Under the pieces are notes generated by a model. It was given only the letters and a program-made list of their open reading frames with translations. It had not been told where the DNA came from and searched no databases. From Lachnospiraceae bacterium A2 (GTDB taxonomy: Bacteria; Bacillota; Clostridia; Lachnospirales; Lachnospiraceae): a stretch of DNA of 64,000 nucleotides. The DNA lies in assembly GCA_000403315.2 (NCBI GenBank), contig KE159636.1, positions 2,206,041 through 2,270,040 on the forward strand. The letters run 5' to 3'. Each line of letters begins with the position of its first letter. Position 1 is the stretch's first letter. Both the position numbers and the translations under genes were made by a program. Positions 1-10,246 of this stretch are shown piece by piece.

Positions 1-1
1 A

Positions 2-1324
2 TCAGCCGTGTACACGGATTTCTTCGGCATACCGCTGATAGCCATGGATTATACAGGAACTGTAGTCCCAGTGATATTTGTAGTATATTTTGCATCCAAA
101 TGTGAGAAGTTTTTTGGGAAATTCATACCAGATTTGGTAAAGTTTTTCTTTGTCCCTATGCTGACGCTGCTTGTGGCGGTTCCGGCGGGCCTATTGGTGA
201 TTGGGCCTCTGGCATCTTTTGCATCCACGGTGATTGCAGAGGCTGTCATGTCTGTGCGGGATTTCAGCCCGATGCTTGCAGGGGCAATTGTAGGGCTTAC
301 GTGGCAGATTTTAGTCATTTTTGGCCTGCATTGGGGATTTATCCCGGTTTACATTAACAACATCATGACAAATGGATATGACAATGTGATGATGCCGTTT
401 TTTGCTTGTACCTTTGCAACATCCGCGGTTGTCTTGGCAATTTTCTTTAAAACGAAGAATAAGCATATGAAGGAACTGGCGCTGCCAAATTTTATTTCAG
501 GTATTTTTGGCGTGACGGAACCGGCGATTTATGGGATCCTCCTTCCCTTGAAAAAACCTTTTATCATAAGCTGTATTGTCGGAGGGATTGGCGGGGGCTT
601 TTATGGCGCCTTCAATTTCCGGAAGTTTATGATGGGGGGCATGGGAATTTTTGAATTCCCGGCAATGATTGAGCCAGATGGCGGCATGGGCAACCTGATA
701 GTGGCGATTGTAGGTGTGGCCCTTACGATGGTGATTGCTTTTGCGGCAACTATGGCCCTTTACAAAGAAGAACCGGCAGGCGCGCAGGGCGTGGCGGGTT
801 CTGAAGGGGCAGGCGCTGGGAGCGCAGGTGCGCAGGGCGCAAAAAGCCAAGGCAGCGGCGCCATCACAAGACGGCTTGAGATTGCCAGCCCCATGGCAGG
901 GAAGGTGCTGAAATTGGAAACCATCCATGACGATGCTTTTGCCTCAGGGGTATTGGGGAAAGGCGTAGCCATCCTGCCAGAGCAGGGCGAAGTCTTTGCG
1001 CCTGCGGACGGCGTGGTTTCTACGCTGTTCCCGACCCTCCATGCCATTGGGATGGAAACCGACGGCGGGGCAGAGCTTTTAATCCATATCGGGCTGGATA
1101 CTGTCCAGTTGGAAGGAAAAGGCTTTGAAGCTATGGTTAGCCAAGGGGAACGTGTGAAGCAAGGGCAGCTTCTTGTGAAATTTGACATGGATTACATCAT
1201 GGCACAGGGCTTTTGCATGGAAACCCCGGTGATTGTAGTAAACAGCGACGATTATCTGGAAGTTGCCGAGAGCAAGGAAGAACGTACGTTACCGGGAACT
1301 CCCCTGCTTACCATCGTACAGTAG
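2..1324 (+). CDS. PTS beta-glucoside-type permease EIIBCA, C-terminal part (EIIC end + EIIA)
   Basis: This is a 5'-truncated gene; the reading frame is open from base 2, so the EIIB domain and first part of EIIC lie outside the window. The visible 440 residues hold hydrophobic EIIC segments with the conserved stretch FGVTEPAIYG, then an Ala/Gly/Gln-rich linker (about bases 770-860), then a C-terminal EIIA domain with the phospho-acceptor histidine in LLIHIGLDTV. The protein takes up and phosphorylates a beta-glucoside. The 6-phospho-beta-glucosidase gene 24 bases downstream is the matching hydrolase. The exact sugar cannot be read from sequence. Confidence 0.92.
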   Translation, partial: SAVYTDFFGIPLIAMDYTGTVVPVIFVVYFASKCEKFFGKFIPDLVKFFFVPMLTLLVAVPAGLLVIGPLASFASTVIAEAVMSVRDFSPMLAGAIVGLTWQILVIFGLHWGFIPVYINNIMTNGYDNVMMPFFACTFATSAVVLAIFFKTKNKHMKELALPNFISGIFGVTEPAIYGILLPLKKPFIISCIVGGIGGGFYGAFNFRKFMMGGMGIFEFPAMIEPDGGMGNLIVAIVGVALTMVIAFAATMALYKEEPAGAQGVAGSEGAGAGSAGAQGAKSQGSGAITRRLEIASPMAGKVLKLETIHDDAFASGVLGKGVAILPEQGEVFAPADGVVSTLFPTLHAIGMETDGGAELLIHIGLDTVQLEGKGFEAMVSQGERVKQGQLLVKFDMDYIMAQGFCMETPVIVVNSDDYLEVAESKEERTLPGTPLLTIVQ

Positions 1325-2776
<1,452 letters not shown>

Positions 2777-2802
2777 TAAATAGAAAAAAGGAGAATTTAT
2801 TT

Positions 2803-3060
2803 ATGAAAAAGTTTGAATATGTAATCAAGGACGAAATCGGAATTCATGCAAGGCCGGCAGGGCTCTTGGTAAAAGAAGCAAAGAATTTTGAAAGCAAAAT
2901 CATGCTGGTAAAAGATGGCAAATCTGCAGAAGCAACTAAGTTGATGGCAGTAATGGGCCTTGGGGTAAAATGCGGCCAGAACGTAGAAGTTACCGTTGAA
3001 GGCGCAGACGAGGACGCAGCTTTTGATGCAATGAAAACATTTTTCGAAACAAACCTGTAA
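2803..3060 (+). CDS. ptsH: HPr phosphocarrier protein, variant without regulatory Ser46
   Basis: Small 85-residue PTS phosphocarrier that takes phosphate from Enzyme I on His15 (GIHARPAG, residues 13-20) and passes it to EIIA domains. It aligns without gaps to Bacillus HPr, but the stretch holding regulatory Ser46 (KSIMGVMSLG in Bacillus) reads TKLMAVMGLG here, with Lys at position 46. It should therefore work in phosphotransfer but not be a normal substrate of HPr kinase, which matters for CcpA-type catabolite control. RBS AAAGGAG lies just upstream. The gene sits between the beta-glucosidase gene and ptsI. Confidence 0.95.
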   Translation: MKKFEYVIKDEIGIHARPAGLLVKEAKNFESKIMLVKDGKSAEATKLMAVMGLGVKCGQNVEVTVEGADEDAAFDAMKTFFETNL

Positions 3061-3101
3061 TCTGGAACTAAGCTTCTGTGGGTAGAGGAGGTATGAAACC
3101 G

Positions 3102-4727
3102 ATGGTAAAATTATCTGGAAAATCAGTTTATAAAGGGATTGTCCTGGGTCCTATAGCTGTGCTGAAAAAGGACGACCAGCAGGTAAAAAGGGTAAAGATT
3201 ACAGATGCAGACGCAGAACTTGGAAGGCTTGGGAAGGCTGGGGAGCAGGCAAAGGAGCAGCTCCAGGCTCTTTATGACAAGGCATTGAAGGAAGTTGGGG
3301 AAGCCAGCGCAGCCATTTTTGAAGTGCACCAGATGATGCTGGAGGATGAGGATTATCTGGAATCCATCCACAATATGATACGCACAGAAATGGTAAATGC
3401 AGAATATGCGGTGGCTATTACCGGGGATAACTTTTCTGAAATGTTTGCCGGCATGGACGATGAATATATGAAAGCAAGGGCTGCTGACGTGAAAGACATT
3501 TCCAACCGTCTGGTCCGTAACCTGACAGGGCAGCAGGATTTGGACCTTGCCTCCATGGAACCATCCATTATTGTGGCAGACGACTTAAGCCCCAGTGAAA
3601 CCGTCCAGATGGATAAGTCTAAGATTTTGGCTTTTGTGACGGTCCATGGTTCCACCAATTCCCATACCTCGATTTTGGCAAGGATGATGAATATCCCGGC
3701 ATTGGTTAGCGTGCCGCTGAACTTAGATGAGGTACATACGGGCATGAAGGCCGTCGTAGATGGGTTTTCCGGGGAAGTGATTTTCGAGCCTTCCGAGGAA
3801 ATATGTGCAGCGACGGAAGAAAGGGTCCGGGAGGAACAGGAGAAATTACAGCTTTTGCATACCCTTAAGGGGAAAGAGAACGTGACCCTTGGCGGGCGTA
3901 AAATTAATATTTACGCAAATATCGGCGGCGTCGGCGATGTGGGCTATGTGCTGGAAAATGATGCCGGCGGGATTGGCTTGTTCCGCAGCGAGTTCTTATA
4001 CCTTGGCAGGGATGATTTCCCAACAGAGGAGGAACAGTTTTCAGCATACCGGCAGGTGGTGCAGACCATGGCTGGGAAAAAGGTTATTATCCGTACGCTG
4101 GATATTGGGGCAGACAAGCAGGTGGATTATTTCAATCTTGGGAATGAGGATAACCCTGCCATGGGTTACCGTGCGATCCGTATCTGCTTAAAGCAGCCGG
4201 ATATTTTCAAGACACAGCTTCGCGCATTGCTCCGTGCTACCATGTATGGCAACCTGTCCATCATGTACCCCATGATAACTTCCGTGGAAGAAGTGAAGCG
4301 GATTTATGAAATCGTGGAAGAAGTGAAGGCAGAATTGGAAGAAGCACAGGTTCCGTATAAGGTTCCAGAGCAGGGCATTATGATTGAAACCCCTGCGGCA
4401 GTTATGATTAGTGAAGAATTGGCAGAGCTGGTAGACTTTTTCAGCATCGGCACCAATGACTTGACGCAGTATACCTTGGCAGTAGACAGGCAGAATGCAC
4501 GTCTGGATGATTTCTATAACCCACACCATAAGGCAATCCTTCGTATGATAAAAATGGTTGTGGACAGCGCCCATAAAGCTGGGAAATGGGCTGGCATCTG
4601 CGGGGAGCTTGGGGCAGACTTAGAGCTGACAGAAGAATTCTTAAGGATGGGCTTAGACGAACTGTCCGTATCGCCTTCCATGGTATTGCGGGTAAGGAAA
4701 GCTGTCCGGGAATCTGAGATAGTTTAA
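3102..4727 (+). CDS. ptsI: PTS Enzyme I (phosphoenolpyruvate-protein phosphotransferase)
   Basis: Transfers phosphate from PEP to HPr. The active histidine is in GSTNSHTSILAR, at about residue 188 with the chosen start. The PEP-binding C-terminal barrel carries GGIGLFRSEFLY and the signature region IETPAA...DFFSIGTNDLTQY. Length of 541 is slightly short for the family (about 570) but all domains are present. The frame can start at GTG 3078 or ATG 3093, but AGGAGG at 3086-3091 is best spaced for the ATG at 3102. Follows ptsH by about 40 bases and ends at a strong terminator. Confidence 0.95.
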   Translation: MVKLSGKSVYKGIVLGPIAVLKKDDQQVKRVKITDADAELGRLGKAGEQAKEQLQALYDKALKEVGEASAAIFEVHQMMLEDEDYLESIHNMIRTEMVNAEYAVAITGDNFSEMFAGMDDEYMKARAADVKDISNRLVRNLTGQQDLDLASMEPSIIVADDLSPSETVQMDKSKILAFVTVHGSTNSHTSILARMMNIPALVSVPLNLDEVHTGMKAVVDGFSGEVIFEPSEEICAATEERVREEQEKLQLLHTLKGKENVTLGGRKINIYANIGGVGDVGYVLENDAGGIGLFRSEFLYLGRDDFPTEEEQFSAYRQVVQTMAGKKVIIRTLDIGADKQVDYFNLGNEDNPAMGYRAIRICLKQPDIFKTQLRALLRATMYGNLSIMYPMITSVEEVKRIYEIVEEVKAELEEAQVPYKVPEQGIMIETPAAVMISEELAELVDFFSIGTNDLTQYTLAVDRQNARLDDFYNPHHKAILRMIKMVVDSAHKAGKWAGICGELGADLELTEEFLRMGLDELSVSPSMVLRVRKAVRESEIV

Positions 4728-4759
4728 CGGTACAGGCGTTACGAATTGAAAAGATAGGA

Positions 4760-4797
4760 AAAGAGCGTGTTTCCTCTAGGGGGCACGCTCTTTTTGC
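4760..4797. terminator. Bidirectional terminator between ptsI and the RpiR regulator gene
   Basis: Perfect 10-bp stem AAAGAGCGTG (4760-4769) / CACGCTCTTT (4784-4793), followed by T's on the plus strand and preceded by A's, so it can stop both converging transcripts. Confidence 0.9.
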
Positions 4798-4798
4798 C

Positions 4799-5656
4799 TT
4801 ACAGCAGTTTCTGGGTAATTGCTTCTGCGGTAGAAGTCCGGGCTGCTGCATACAGTTCCGGCTTGCGCTTGCAGAATCCATAGAACAGGCATTCTATCAG
4901 GAATAGCTGCCCTATTTTTGCAGGCACGGAACCAGACTGGAGCGGGCTCTCGTTATAGCCGCAGAGCAATACCACATCTGCATATTCCGCTGCCCGGGAT
5001 TTGGGGAAATGGGTAATCAGTATGATTGGGATGCCGCGGGCTTTGGCAATGTTCATAATGTCTTCCATATCCTTGGTGGAGCCGGAATAAGAAAAAAACA
5101 GGATAACGTCCTTAGAGGTTGCCAGGGCAATCTGCATGGCCTGCATATGGGAATCCGAAATATGGATAAACCGGGAAGTCGCAGTGGAAAAACGCGCCCA
5201 AGCTTCCATTGCCATTACCATGCTTCCTCCCTGCCCAAAGCAGAACACCCGGTCTGCCCCAGAAAGGAGGTCCACTGCCCTTGAAACATCTTTTTCGTCC
5301 AGAAGGTCCAAGGTTTCATTTAGGGAGAGGATATTAGAAGCATGCAGCTTATGGAACACGCTGCCCATAGTATCCTCAGAGGTAATGGTTTCCGGGGAAT
5401 CCGAAGGATCCCCTAAATCAGTGACATAAGCCGCCTTCGCCAGGGCCAGCTTAAAATCATTATACCCTGACAGCCCAAGGCTGTGGCAGAAGCGCGTAAT
5501 GGAGGCTTCGGAAACGCCGCTGTTTTCTGCCAGCGAGGAAATCGACAGGTACTGGGCAGTGGAAGTATTGGTAAAGATATAGTCTGCTAACTTCTTCCCG
5601 GAGCGTGTGAGGGAATGATATTGTTCCGTGATGTATTCCAAAATATTGCCATTCAA
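4799..5656 (-). CDS. MurR/RpiR-family transcriptional regulator, likely controls the sialic-acid / amino-sugar locus
   Basis: 285-residue regulator with an N-terminal RpiR helix-turn-helix (about residues 10-75; SISSLAENSGVSEASITRFCHSLG) and a C-terminal SIS sugar-phosphate-binding domain (about 110-260; VFCFGQGGS, FFSYSGSTKD). RpiR regulators of sialic-acid loci usually sense an amino-sugar phosphate and repress. The gene is last in the leftward operon nagB-nagA-kinase-regulator, which makes local control of the divergent promoters likely. Start is TTG at 5656 with GGAGGAG 7 bases upstream; no better in-frame ATG is nearby. Confidence 0.88.
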   Translation of the reverse strand: MNGNILEYITEQYHSLTRSGKKLADYIFTNTSTAQYLSISSLAENSGVSEASITRFCHSLGLSGYNDFKLALAKAAYVTDLGDPSDSPETITSEDTMGSVFHKLHASNILSLNETLDLLDEKDVSRAVDLLSGADRVFCFGQGGSMVMAMEAWARFSTATSRFIHISDSHMQAMQIALATSKDVILFFSYSGSTKDMEDIMNIAKARGIPIILITHFPKSRAAEYADVVLLCGYNESPLQSGSVPAKIGQLFLIECLFYGFCKRKPELYAAARTSTAEAITQKLL

Positions 5657-5708
5657 AATATCTCCTCCTTCTATGGGAAACCTTTTATGGGAATGCTGCT
5701 TGGTGGGA

Positions 5709-6599
5709 TTATGCCCGGGAAATCCCTTTTAGCATGGCGGCCCCAAGCATCCCTGCCTGATTCCCCAGTTCTGCTTTTTTAATCTCCACATGCCGGAAGC
5801 TGGGCATGAGATTCTGTATCAGTTTTTCTTTTACCCGCTGCAGGACATAGGGCTGTTCTAAGACCCCGCCCCCAAGGATGGCACAGGAAGGGTTTACCAT
5901 ATGTATGATAGTTACCAGCCCATAGACGATTTCCATAATCCATTTGTCAATGATTTGCTGCACCTCTGGCTCTCCCTGGCGTTCAAAGATTGCCCTGCCG
6001 TTGGAAAGGGAGGGGTCAAATCCCATGGCGGATGCTACAAGGGCAGTCGTGGAGGCATACCGCTCATAGCACCCGGAAAAGAAGTCCTGTTCTGGGTCCC
6101 GGTTTTCGGGATGGACTACAATTCCGCCGAATTCCCCGGCGGAATAACTGCTCCCGGAATATAATTCCCCATTGAGGAACATGGCGCCCCCTACCCCGGT
6201 CCCATACGTCAGGCAGACGAAATCCTTCTGCCCCCTTCCGGCTCCAAATGACGCCTCGCCGATGGCTGCTGCATTTACGTCGTTTTCTACGGCGACGGGC
6301 ACATGGAATTCCTCCTGCATAATATCTTTTAACATTGTCCCGGTATAGCCCGGGATATTTTCATTGGCGTAGATAATACAGCCTTTTATGGGGTCTACCT
6401 GCCCAGCAGTGCTGATCCCGATACGGTCAAATGGGCAGTGCTTTTGGTAGCCTGCGATAATGCTTTTGGCACGGTCCACCACATGGGGGCCTCCCTGCAA
6501 GGCTTCTGTGGGGGTTTCTTTAAGTTCCGTTACGGCCCCGCCTGCAAATATCCCTGATTTAATGGCAGTACCTCCAATATCAAGTACCATTGTAGCCAT
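5709..6599 (-). CDS. ROK-family sugar kinase, likely N-acetylmannosamine kinase
   Basis: 296-residue ROK kinase. N-terminal phosphate-binding motif DIGGTAIKSG, catalytic aspartate in VENDVNAAAIGEA, and glycine-rich LTYGTGVGGAM are all present. The usual ROK zinc motif (CxCGxxGCxE) is degenerate here (FSGCYERYAS), as in some zinc-free ROK kinases. Between nagA and an RpiR regulator, and opposite nanA/nanE, the most likely reaction is ATP + ManNAc to ManNAc-6-P. GlcNAc or glucose kinase are alternatives that sequence alone cannot exclude. RBS AAGGAG precedes the ATG. Confidence 0.82.
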   Translation of the reverse strand: MATMVLDIGGTAIKSGIFAGGAVTELKETPTEALQGGPHVVDRAKSIIAGYQKHCPFDRIGISTAGQVDPIKGCIIYANENIPGYTGTMLKDIMQEEFHVPVAVENDVNAAAIGEASFGAGRGQKDFVCLTYGTGVGGAMFLNGELYSGSSYSAGEFGGIVVHPENRDPEQDFFSGCYERYASTTALVASAMGFDPSLSNGRAIFERQGEPEVQQIIDKWIMEIVYGLVTIIHMVNPSCAILGGGVLEQPYVLQRVKEKLIQNLMPSFRHVEIKKAELGNQAGMLGAAMLKGISRA

Positions 6600-6632
6600 A
6601 GTGAATTCTCCTTCCTTCCAATGGGGTGAAAT

Positions 6633-6666
6633 CCCCGCAGCAAGCTGTCAGGAGCAGGCTGCGGGG
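6633..6666 (-). other. Intercistronic hairpin between nagA and the ROK kinase gene
   Basis: Perfect 9-bp stem CCCCGCAGC (6633-6641) / GCTGCGGGG (6658-6666) in the spacer of the leftward operon. It is not followed by a T-run, so it looks like an mRNA stability or processing element, not a full terminator. Confidence 0.6.
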
Positions 6667-6674
6667 TATTTGGC

Positions 6675-7817
6675 TTATACAGGGTTTCCCCTGTGGATGA
6701 CTTGTTTTAAAGCGAGGTCTTTGTCCAGTATGGCAATGTTAGCGTATTTTCCCGGCGCAAGGCTGCCGTAATCCTCACAGAGCCCAATTGCTTTTACCGG
6801 ATTTAAGGCCGCACATTTTACTGCGCTTCCCAGAGGGATGCCCATGTCTTTTACGGCGGTGCGCACGCAGTCCATTAAGTTTGTCACGGATCCTGCAATG
6901 GTGCCGTCTTCCAGGGTAGCAAGGCTGCCCTGGACGGTCACGGCCTGCCCGCCTAAATCATAGGTCCCGTCTTCCATTCCGGCAGCCCTCATGCTGTCGC
7001 TGATTAAGATAATCTTGTCGTCGCCGAACAGCTTGAAGGTGGCCCGTACAACGGCAGGGTGGATGTGCACCCCATCGCAGATAAGCTCCGCCATGCAGTG
7101 TTCCGTGTCTGCGGCAGCGCCGATAGGGCCGGGCGCCCGGTGGGTGAAGGGCGGCATGGCATTGTACATATGGGTGAGCTGGGATGCCCCAAGGGAAAAA
7201 GCTTCCATGGAAGTATCGTAGTCGGCAGTCGTATGGGCCAGCGAGATATTGACAGAGCCGCTGTTTTGCCGGATAAAGTCCATGGCGCCTTCTGTTTCCG
7301 GCGCAACTACCACAGTGCGGATTTTGCCGCCTGAGATTTCCTGGAGCCGTTTTAGCATTTCACTGTCTGCCTGATGGATGAAATTCCCATTTTGCGCGCC
7401 TTTTTTGGCAAGGCTGATAAAGGGGCCTTCCATATACAGGCCGCAGAAATCTGCCCCGTTTTCACAGGAAAAATCCTTTGCCGCCCTGCAGATGCCGGCA
7501 AGGACTTCTTCTGACATGGTCATGGTGGCTGGGGTAATGGAAGTTACGCCCTGCTTTAATTCATATTCAGCAATGGTGCGGAAGGCTTCCGCCGTCCCGT
7601 CACAGCAGTCGCTTCCCATGCAGCCGTGGAAATGGATATCCGTAAGCCCGGGGATGACATACCCGCCTGCGGCGTCTATGGCCTGTTCCTCCCCGGATGC
7701 GCCATGGTATTCTTCTTCTGATACAATCCTGTCATTGCACAAGCATACCGTGCCGGGGGAAAAGGAACCCTCCTCCTGGAATACCTGCCCGTTGGTAATT
7801 TTGTATTTTGCCGCCAT
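6675..7817 (-). CDS. nagA: N-acetylglucosamine-6-phosphate deacetylase
   Basis: Amidohydrolase-fold enzyme, GlcNAc-6-P + H2O to GlcN-6-P + acetate. Visible motifs: metal-binding HFHGCMGSDC after GLTDI, GLYMEGPF (metal-binding Glu region), LAHTTADY, LTHMYNAMPPF, and catalytic aspartate in LISDSM. The frame extends to 7850 into nagB, but the ATG at 7817 (protein start MAAKYKITNG) has AAGGCGGG at proper spacing and is preferred; length is then 380, normal for NagA. Next step after NanE in sialic-acid breakdown; lies just after nagB in the leftward operon. Confidence 0.94.
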   Translation of the reverse strand: MAAKYKITNGQVFQEEGSFSPGTVCLCNDRIVSEEEYHGASGEEQAIDAAGGYVIPGLTDIHFHGCMGSDCCDGTAEAFRTIAEYELKQGVTSITPATMTMSEEVLAGICRAAKDFSCENGADFCGLYMEGPFISLAKKGAQNGNFIHQADSEMLKRLQEISGGKIRTVVVAPETEGAMDFIRQNSGSVNISLAHTTADYDTSMEAFSLGASQLTHMYNAMPPFTHRAPGPIGAAADTEHCMAELICDGVHIHPAVVRATFKLFGDDKIILISDSMRAAGMEDGTYDLGGQAVTVQGSLATLEDGTIAGSVTNLMDCVRTAVKDMGIPLGSAVKCAALNPVKAIGLCEDYGSLAPGKYANIAILDKDLALKQVIHRGNPV

Positions 7818-7831
7818 AAAAGCCCGCCTTT

Positions 7832-8569
7832 CTATATGGATTTTGGGCATTGGGACAATGCAGCCTCATCTGCCACAAGGATGACGTTTTGGTGGAACTG
7901 CAGGATGGAGCCCGGTACCTGCGGGGTCACTGGGCCGAAAAATGCAGCGTTTACAGCGGCAGCCTTGTCCTCGCCGGACACGACCAATAAGATTTTGCGT
8001 GCAGCCATAATCGTCTGGATGCCCATGGTGTATGCCTGGCGGGGCACGTCCTTTTCAGAAGCGAAAAACCGGGTGTTCGCCTGGATAGTGCGTTCGGAAA
8101 GCGTCACGCAGTGGGTTTCTTTTTCAAAAGTGTCGCTGGGTTCGTTAAAGCCGATGTGCCCATTGTGCCCAAGGCCTAAGAGCTGCAGGTCCACCCCGCC
8201 TACGGAATGGATGGTTTCATTGTATTTTTTGCATGCAGCGCCGCTGTCGGTTTCCGTCCCGTCCGGCAGGAAGGTACGTTCTTTGTTGATATTTACTTTG
8301 CTGAACAGGTGCTCATTCATAAAGTAATAGTAGCTCTGGTCGTTGTCCCGGGGAAGCCCTTTGTATTCATCCAGGTTTACGGTTGTCACCTGGGAGAAAT
8401 CCAAATCCCCCTGGTTGTGCCATTCTACAAGGTTTTTGTAAGTGCCGACAGGGCTGGAGCCTGTAGCAAGCCCTAATACGCAGTCTGGCTTCAGGATCAC
8501 CTGCGAAGCGATGATGCTGGCAGCTTTGCGGCTCATTTCATTGTAGTCTTTTGCTTTGTAAATCCTCAT
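7832..8569 (-). CDS. nagB: Glucosamine-6-phosphate deaminase
   Basis: Converts GlcN-6-P to fructose-6-P + NH3, the entry into glycolysis. Conserved features: LGLATGSSPVGTY near residue 40, TVNLDEYKGL, and GLGHNGHIGFNEP with the catalytic His/Glu. The ORF runs 14 codons further upstream, but AGGTTATTTTT before the ATG at 8569 (MRIYKAKDY) fits the family start; length 245 is typical. First gene of the leftward operon, behind a near-consensus promoter. Confidence 0.95.
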   Translation of the reverse strand: MRIYKAKDYNEMSRKAASIIASQVILKPDCVLGLATGSSPVGTYKNLVEWHNQGDLDFSQVTTVNLDEYKGLPRDNDQSYYYFMNEHLFSKVNINKERTFLPDGTETDSGAACKKYNETIHSVGGVDLQLLGLGHNGHIGFNEPSDTFEKETHCVTLSERTIQANTRFFASEKDVPRQAYTMGIQTIMAARKILLVVSGEDKAAAVNAAFFGPVTPQVPGSILQFHQNVILVADEAALSQCPKSI

Positions 8570-8625
8570 AAAAATAACCTCCACATTAATTTTTCCATAT
8601 ATAGTTTGCAACTATTTGCACATGG

Positions 8626-8654
8626 ATTATACCACGTTTTTGATTTTTTTTCAA
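8626..8654 (-). promoter_or_regulatory. Promoter of the leftward nagB-nagA-kinase-regulator operon
   Basis: On the minus strand: -35 TTGAAA (8649-8654), 17-base spacer, -10 TATAAT (8626-8631). The downstream part of this spacer holds a tandem TTTGCAAC/TATTTGCA pair (about 8603-8620) that could be an operator. Confidence 0.8.
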
Positions 8655-8680
8655 CAATTATAACAAAAAAATGTTAAGGA

Positions 8681-8715
8681 TTTTCATTCGAAAAATAAAA
8701 TGAAAAAATTTTTCA
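8681..8715. promoter_or_regulatory. Candidate operator(s) in the divergent nag/nan control region
   Basis: Two overlapping inverted repeats lie between the divergent promoters: TTTTCATT (8681-8688) with AATGAAAA (8699-8706), and the near-palindrome TGAAAAA-A-TTTTTCA (8701-8715) directly upstream of the rightward -35. TGAAA...TTTCA palindromes are plausible for RpiR-type regulators; assignment to the local RpiR protein is inference, and the AT-rich context weakens it. Confidence 0.4.
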
Positions 8716-8723
8716 AAAATCTA

Positions 8724-8752
8724 TTGACAAATGTTTTCGTGAACTATATTAT
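8724..8752 (+). promoter_or_regulatory. Promoter of the rightward sialic-acid uptake operon
   Basis: -35 TTGACA (8724-8729), 17-base spacer, -10 TATTAT (8747-8752), about 70 bases before the binding-protein start codon. Confidence 0.8.
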
Positions 8753-8820
8753 AAAATCACAAAATACATACATGTGCCGTCCATACGGCAAACACCATGT
8801 AGGAAAAAGGAGGATAAACT

Positions 8821-10209
8821 ATGAAGTACCGTAAAATCTTGGCAATGGCATTAAGCTGTGTCATGGCGTTCTCACTGGCTGCCTGCGGCGGCGGGAATGG
8901 GGGCAGCGACAAGAAGGATGACACCCAGGCAGAAGACAGCAAAGGCGATGATACCAATGCAGACGATGCAGATGCCGGCGATGACGCGGAAGGGGCAGAC
9001 GATGGGGCATCTTCTTCCGGATCTACAGACATTACCCTGTGGACTTACCCAATTGGGAACTGGGGGGATTCCGCTACCGTGGATGGCTTGATTGCAAGCT
9101 TTAACGAAGCGCACCCGGAAATTAATGTAACAGTTGAATATCTGGACTACACCAACGGCGACGACCAGATCAACACTGCAATTGAAGGCGGGAAAGCCCC
9201 AGACCTTGTAATGGAAGGGCCGGAGCGTTTAGTTGCAAACTGGGGCGCAAAAGGGCTGATGGTAGACCTTTCCGACCTGTGGACAGATGAAGCAAAAGGC
9301 GCCATTTATGAATCGGTAGAAAAAGCATGCAAGAACAACGAAGGCGTATATTATGAATATCCACTTTGCATGACTGCACACACTATGGCAATCAACAAAG
9401 ACGTATTTGAAAAAGCAGACGCACTCCAGTACCTGGATGCTGAAAAAGGCACATGGACTACAGAAGGGTTCCAGAAGGCAGTAGAAGCAGTGGTAGCTTC
9501 CGGGCAGGCACAGGCAGGCGCAGTATTCTGCGGCGGCCAGGGCGGCGACCAGGGGACACGCGCACTGATTAACAACCTGTATGGCGGCACATTTACTAAC
9601 CCGGAACATACAGAGTATACGGCAAACAGCGACGAGAACGTGAAGGCCTTGGAACTGTTAAAGGGCATGGAAGGCATCAACTTTGACGCATCCATCCAAG
9701 GCGGCGATGAAGTAAACCTGTTCTGCAACGGGACACTGGCAATGGCATTCTGCTGGAACGTATCCCAGGAGAAGAACAATGCAGAAAACCTTGCATTTGA
9801 CGTGCTTCCGATGGCATTCCCCACAGAGAGCGGCGACCCGCAGCTTTGCGGCGGTATCTGGGGATTCGGTATTTTTGACAATGGCGATGCAGCTAAGATT
9901 GAAGCAGCAAAGACCTTTATTGACTTTATGGCAAATGACGAAACCCAGGTAGTAGAAAGCGTGAAAGCTTCCAGCTACTGGCCGGTAAAAGATCTGGGCA
10001 ACATCTACGAAGGCGATGATCTGATGACAGAATACTCCAAATTCATCCCATTTATGGGTGACTACTATCAGGTAGTAGGCGGATGGGCAGAAGCCCGTAC
10101 TGCATGGTGGAATATGCTCCAGCAGATTGGCACCGGCGCAGAAGTGAAAACTGCAGTAGAAGAATTTGTGAACACAGCAAATGCAGCGGCAGCGGCAGCA
10201 GCAAATTAG
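8821..10209 (+). CDS. Extracellular sugar-binding lipoprotein of a CUT1 ABC transporter (likely sialic acid / amino sugar)
   Basis: 462-residue solute-binding protein. Lipoprotein signal peptide with lipobox SLAAC (Cys22), then an acidic low-complexity linker (about residues 25-65, Asp/Gly/Ala-rich), then a family-1 sugar-binding domain beginning at DITLWTYPIGNW. It should be anchored outside the membrane and feed sugar to the two permeases downstream. Surrounding nan/nag genes make sialic acid or a derivative the likely ligand. A strong terminator hairpin follows, so this gene is probably expressed more than the permeases. RBS AAAGGAGG. Confidence 0.9.
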   Translation: MKYRKILAMALSCVMAFSLAACGGGNGGSDKKDDTQAEDSKGDDTNADDADAGDDAEGADDGASSSGSTDITLWTYPIGNWGDSATVDGLIASFNEAHPEINVTVEYLDYTNGDDQINTAIEGGKAPDLVMEGPERLVANWGAKGLMVDLSDLWTDEAKGAIYESVEKACKNNEGVYYEYPLCMTAHTMAINKDVFEKADALQYLDAEKGTWTTEGFQKAVEAVVASGQAQAGAVFCGGQGGDQGTRALINNLYGGTFTNPEHTEYTANSDENVKALELLKGMEGINFDASIQGGDEVNLFCNGTLAMAFCWNVSQEKNNAENLAFDVLPMAFPTESGDPQLCGGIWGFGIFDNGDAAKIEAAKTFIDFMANDETQVVESVKASSYWPVKDLGNIYEGDDLMTEYSKFIPFMGDYYQVVGGWAEARTAWWNMLQQIGTGAEVKTAVEEFVNTANAAAAAAAN

Positions 10210-10246
10210 GAAGCAGTGCAGGTAATTTTTTAAGCATTGGAACTTG

